Source of the DNA: Hyphomicrobiales bacterium
GTDB lineage: Bacteria; Pseudomonadota; Alphaproteobacteria; Rhizobiales; Beijerinckiaceae
Direction of reading: 5' to 3'
Assembly: GCA_930633525.1 (NCBI GenBank)
Contig: CAKNFP010000002.1
Coordinates: 558,001-622,000 of the forward strand
Length of the DNA: 64,000 nt
A model generated the notes under the pieces. That model did no database searches. It saw nothing but the letters and a program-made list of their open reading frames with translations, and was not told where the DNA came from. Shown piece after piece: positions 61,423 through 64,000 of the stretch (positions are counted from its first letter, which is position 1; each line of letters opens with the position of its first letter). The position numbers and the translations under genes are program-made.

Positions 61423-62919
61423 TCAGCCGATGACAAAGGGGTTCTCAATCTCCTCGGCGGTTGATAGCCAAACCGCCTTGGTTTGCAGATATTCCTTGAT
61501 GCCTTCGATGCCGTTCTCTCGGCCGATGCCGCTCTTCTTATAGCCACCGAAGGGGGTGGTGTAGGAGATGTCGCGATAGGTGTTCACCCACACGCTTCCC
61601 GCTTCGAGCATTTCGGACATGCGTAGAGCCTGGCGCATGTTCGCCGTCCAGACGCCTGCAGCGAGGCCGAACTCGCTGTCATTGGCAATGTCGACGGCCT
61701 CTTCCATCTCATCGAAAATGATTGTGGAGAGAACCGGGCCGAAAACCTCCTCGCGGGCGATACGCATCTGGTTGTTGACGCCGGTGAAGATGGTCGGTTC
61801 GATGAAGAAGCCTTCCGCACATTCGGCAACGTCCGGACGCTTGCCGCCCAGCACCAGCTCCGCGCCTTCCTGGCGGGCTATGTCGATATAGCCGAGCACC
61901 TTGTCATACTGCATGCGATTGGCGATCGGCCCGATCTGCGTGGTGATATCGCGCGGATTGCCGATGCGAGCGGACTTCGAGAATGCGGCGAGCTTTTCCA
62001 CGAACTGGTCGTGAATGGCGCGCTGGATGAGGAGCCTGGAGCCCGCGATGCAGGTCTGACCGACAGCGCCGAAAATGCCGCCGACCACGCCGCGCACGGC
62101 GTTGTCGATGTCAGCGTCGTTGAAAACGATGTTGGGCGATTTGCCGCCGAGCTCGAGGCTTGCGCGCTTCACATCCTTCGCCGCCAGCGAATAGAGATAG
62201 GCCCCCGTCGCCGTCGATCCTGTGAAGCCCAGATGCCGGGTGAGCGGATGCGTCACCAGCGGCTCGCCCGCTTCCTTGCCATAGCCTGTCACCACATTGA
62301 TGACACCCGGCGGAAAGCCAGCCAACTCGACAAGTTCCATCAGCTTGAGAGCTGTGGCCGAGGTGTATTCGGCGGGCTTCATCACGATGGTGTTGCCCGC
62401 CGCCAAAGCCGGTGCGGCCTTGAGCGAGAGCAGAAGCAGCGGCGCGTTCCAGGGGACGATGCCGACGCAGACGCCTAGCGGCTCGGGGCGAGAAAAGCTT
62501 AGCGCCGGCTTGTCGCAGGGATGGACCACGCCTTCGATTTTATCGGCAAGGCCGGCGTAGTAGTAGAACCACTTCGGAAGATATCGGATCTGGTGCTGCA
62601 TCTCGGCGAGCAGGCGACCGTTGTCGCGCACCTCGACTTCCGCGAGCGCATCCGCGTGCTCCTCGATGAGTTGGCCGAGACGATAGATCAGCTTTCCGCG
62701 CTCGGATGGGTGCATCCGGCCCCAGGGCCCTGTCTTGAACGCCTTATGGGCAGCCTGGATGGCCCGGTCAGCATCGGCCGCGCCGCCACGCGCGACCATT
62801 GCCCATGGGCGCGCCGTGAAGGGATCGATGGTCTCGAAATACTCTCCCGACGCCGGCTCCACCCACTCGCCGCCGATATACATCTTCAACTTCGGCAGCT
62901 CACCGGTCTGCGATGTCAT
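61423..62919 (-). CDS. NAD(P)-dependent aldehyde dehydrogenase
   Basis: Aldehyde dehydrogenase, 498 residues from the ATG at 62919, chosen because GGGAGAG lies 6 bases upstream; ATG 62934 has its G-run too close. Landmarks: IVPWNAPLLLLSLKAAPALAAGN (oxyanion Asn), LGFTGSTATG, catalytic Glu in ASLELGGKSPNIVF and catalytic Cys in GAVGQTCIAGSRLLIQ, then EVFGPVLSTIIFD. First gene of the minus-strand operon; a 69-base gap separates it from the ThDP enzyme. Acts on the aldehyde produced from the imported acid (inference). Confidence 0.94.
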   Translation of the reverse strand: MTSQTGELPKLKMYIGGEWVEPASGEYFETIDPFTARPWAMVARGGAADADRAIQAAHKAFKTGPWGRMHPSERGKLIYRLGQLIEEHADALAEVEVRDNGRLLAEMQHQIRYLPKWFYYYAGLADKIEGVVHPCDKPALSFSRPEPLGVCVGIVPWNAPLLLLSLKAAPALAAGNTIVMKPAEYTSATALKLMELVELAGFPPGVINVVTGYGKEAGEPLVTHPLTRHLGFTGSTATGAYLYSLAAKDVKRASLELGGKSPNIVFNDADIDNAVRGVVGGIFGAVGQTCIAGSRLLIQRAIHDQFVEKLAAFSKSARIGNPRDITTQIGPIANRMQYDKVLGYIDIARQEGAELVLGGKRPDVAECAEGFFIEPTIFTGVNNQMRIAREEVFGPVLSTIIFDEMEEAVDIANDSEFGLAAGVWTANMRQALRMSEMLEAGSVWVNTYRDISYTTPFGGYKKSGIGRENGIEGIKEYLQTKAVWLSTAEEIENPFVIG

Positions 62920-63020
62920 CCTGAACTCTCCCATTACCCTCTACAGCCAGCGGCATAGCGGCCCTCGATCGCTTACCAGCTACCGCAGGCGGGCTGATAT
63001 TCGACTTTCCGCGATCGTTT

Positions 63021-63067
63021 TGATATCTATTTCGAGAATAGTGATATCATTGCAATCACGCTGTCAA
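63021..63067. promoter_or_regulatory. Divergent promoter/operator region of the aldehyde dehydrogenase and GntR genes
   Basis: A perfect TTGACA on the minus strand (63067-63062) points toward the aldehyde dehydrogenase; its -10 is unclear. Directly downstream lies an imperfect dyad whose arms are TGATATC-TATT (63021-63031) and TATT-AC-TGATATCA read from the other strand (63036-63050). A third TGATAT occurs at 63140-63145, 25 bases before the GntR start. TGATATC repeats are candidate binding sites for the adjacent GntR protein. Confidence 0.5.
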
Positions 63068-63170
63068 CCCGCATTTCGTGTAAATCAAGCCCGTCCAAGG
63101 GTGGACATTCGGCATTTCGGCGGTTTATCGTGTGAATAATGATATACATTTCGATCGCGCTGGAGGGCGC

Positions 63171-63959
63171 ATGAGCGAACAGCCTCCCGTTACGCAGCCT
63201 CTTTACGGCCAGATCAAAACCGCGATCGCCAAGCGCATCCGCGCGGCTGAATGGCCCGCGGATTTTCAGGTTCCGCGTGAGGAGGATCTTGCCGAAGAGT
63301 TTGGTGCGTCGCGGCTGACCGTGCGACGGGCTTTGCGTGAGCTGCAGATGGAGGGATTACTGGTGCGCGTGCAGGGCCGCGGCACCTTCGTCATCGGACC
63401 GCATATGCAATGCGCGATCTTCGAACTCCCCGACGTCTCGGAAGAGATCGAGGATGGCGGCGGGATCCATCAAAGCGAAGTGATATCATTATGCGCTCTT
63501 CCACCTGACAGCGCGCTCGCCAATCTCCTCGCCCTGCCACACGACGGCGTCGTCTTCCATTCCCGCATCCTGCACAAGGAGGACGGAACGCCGATCCAGT
63601 TGGAGGATCGCTTCGTCAACGCGGAGGAAGCCCCCGGATATCTCGACCAGGATTTCACGCGCATCACGCCGCACGCCTATCTTCTGCGCGAGACCGAGGT
63701 CACCTATGTGGACAATACGATCCGCGCCATCCGTCCGGATGAGGAAAGCCGCATTGCCCTCCATATCGAGGGCAGCCAGCCGTGCCTGCTTCTCGATCGC
63801 CGCACCTGGCGCGGCGATATCCCTGTCACACGCAGCCGGTTTCTCTATCCCGGAGACCGCTACCGCTTGCGCAGCGCCCACGAGGCGACCTCCAGCAGCG
63901 CGCGGCCCCAAGCCACATCGTCTACAACATCAAATCTATCGCCCCGGAGAATTCGATGA
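63171..63959 (+). CDS. GntR family regulator, HutC subfamily (UTRA domain)
   Basis: Transcriptional regulator, 262 residues from ATG 63171, with GGAGG just upstream. The winged helix is PLYGQIKTAIAKRIRAAEWP, VPREEDLAEEFGASRLTVRRALRELQMEGLLVRVQGRGTFV (core EFGASRLTVRRAL). The UTRA domain has HSRILHKEDGTPIQLEDRFVN near residue 140 and ends in PVTRSRFLYPGDRYRLRS. The last 25 residues, rich in Ser, Arg and Thr, have no family match and may simply run into the overlapping next gene. It is divergent from the aldehyde dehydrogenase operon and precedes a UbiD-type gene, so it probably controls both. Confidence 0.9.
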   Translation: MSEQPPVTQPLYGQIKTAIAKRIRAAEWPADFQVPREEDLAEEFGASRLTVRRALRELQMEGLLVRVQGRGTFVIGPHMQCAIFELPDVSEEIEDGGGIHQSEVISLCALPPDSALANLLALPHDGVVFHSRILHKEDGTPIQLEDRFVNAEEAPGYLDQDFTRITPHAYLLRETEVTYVDNTIRAIRPDEESRIALHIEGSQPCLLLDRRTWRGDIPVTRSRFLYPGDRYRLRSAHEATSSSARPQATSSTTSNLSPRRIR

Positions 63960-64000
63960 GGGATTATATTGCGCGTTTGCGCGAGCGCGGCGAATTGCTT
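63956..64000 (+). CDS. UbiD family decarboxylase, N-terminal fragment (cut by window end)
   Basis: Only 15 codons are present: MRDYIARLRERGELL. This matches the opening of UbiD-type (de)carboxylases (pattern xRDyIarLxxxGELx). GGAGA lies 6 bases before the ATG, and the start overlaps the GntR stop (ATGA), so a real coupled gene starts here. UbiD enzymes use prenylated FMN and usually need a UbiX partner. Identity rests on a short match. Confidence 0.55.
   Translation, partial: MRDYIARLRERGELL

Noticed and set aside
63885..63959. Frameshift near the end of the second GntR gene
   Set aside because: The tail looks unusual, but the conserved UTRA end is complete before it, and the stop overlaps a well-placed start with its own ribosome site. 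A frameshift is not needed.

Overview
The window reads as chromosome, or a large replicon, of a GC-rich alphaproteobacterium. I would place it in Hyphomicrobiales (a Bosea/Chelatococcus/Beijerinckiaceae-like bacterium) from codon use, the many solute importers, the DUF1612-type protein and the prkA-yeaH-spoVR operon. The genus cannot be fixed from sequence alone. I see no rRNA, tRNA, CRISPR array, insertion sequence or phage gene.

Layout. (1) 170-6903: a sugar ABC importer without an ATPase, followed by a large cytoplasmic GH106-type rhamnosidase. (2) 6954-16277: a minus-strand hydantoinase/oxoprolinase operon (hyuA, an alpha/beta hydrolase, hyuB) with a peptide-type ABC importer, opposed by a divergent GntR/UTRA regulator; promoter and operator-like sites lie between them. 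(3) 16299-22798: a second sugar ABC importer plus an enolase-superfamily sugar-acid dehydratase, with a divergent LacI regulator and an aldose-epimerase-like gene; a perfect 14-bp palindrome abuts the -10 box. (4) 23096-25946: an hsp20-lon heat-shock pair. (5) 26247-34337: an ABC-2 exporter, a PAS-PAS-GGDEF cyclase, an LhgO-like oxidoreductase and a second peptide-type importer.

(6) 35082-54155 is the most unusual part. The conserved prkA-yeaH-spoVR stress operon runs directly into a fusion gene (SLOG-like domain + class III nucleotide cyclase + RsbW-like kinase) and a STAS protein with its phosphorylatable serine. After bktB-like thiolase there are two head-to-head operons. The minus one encodes a small membrane sensor, a sensor-MFS fusion, a PF04392-type binding protein, a GNAT and an alanine racemase. 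The plus one encodes a small sensor, a second sensor-MFS fusion and a Cache-HAMP-SpoIIE phosphatase. Together these supply a kinase, an antagonist and a phosphatase of a partner-switching pathway, with a set of paralogous periplasmic sensors upstream. I consider this the best candidate for an undescribed system.

(7) 54131-64000: a DUF1612-type DNA-binding protein, then a complete polyamine-type ABC importer with a ThDP-dependent decarboxylase-like enzyme and an aldehyde dehydrogenase. Divergent from these are a GntR/HutC regulator and the first codons of a UbiD-type decarboxylase, cut by the window end. This looks like a locus for importing an organic acid and degrading it by decarboxylation and oxidation.
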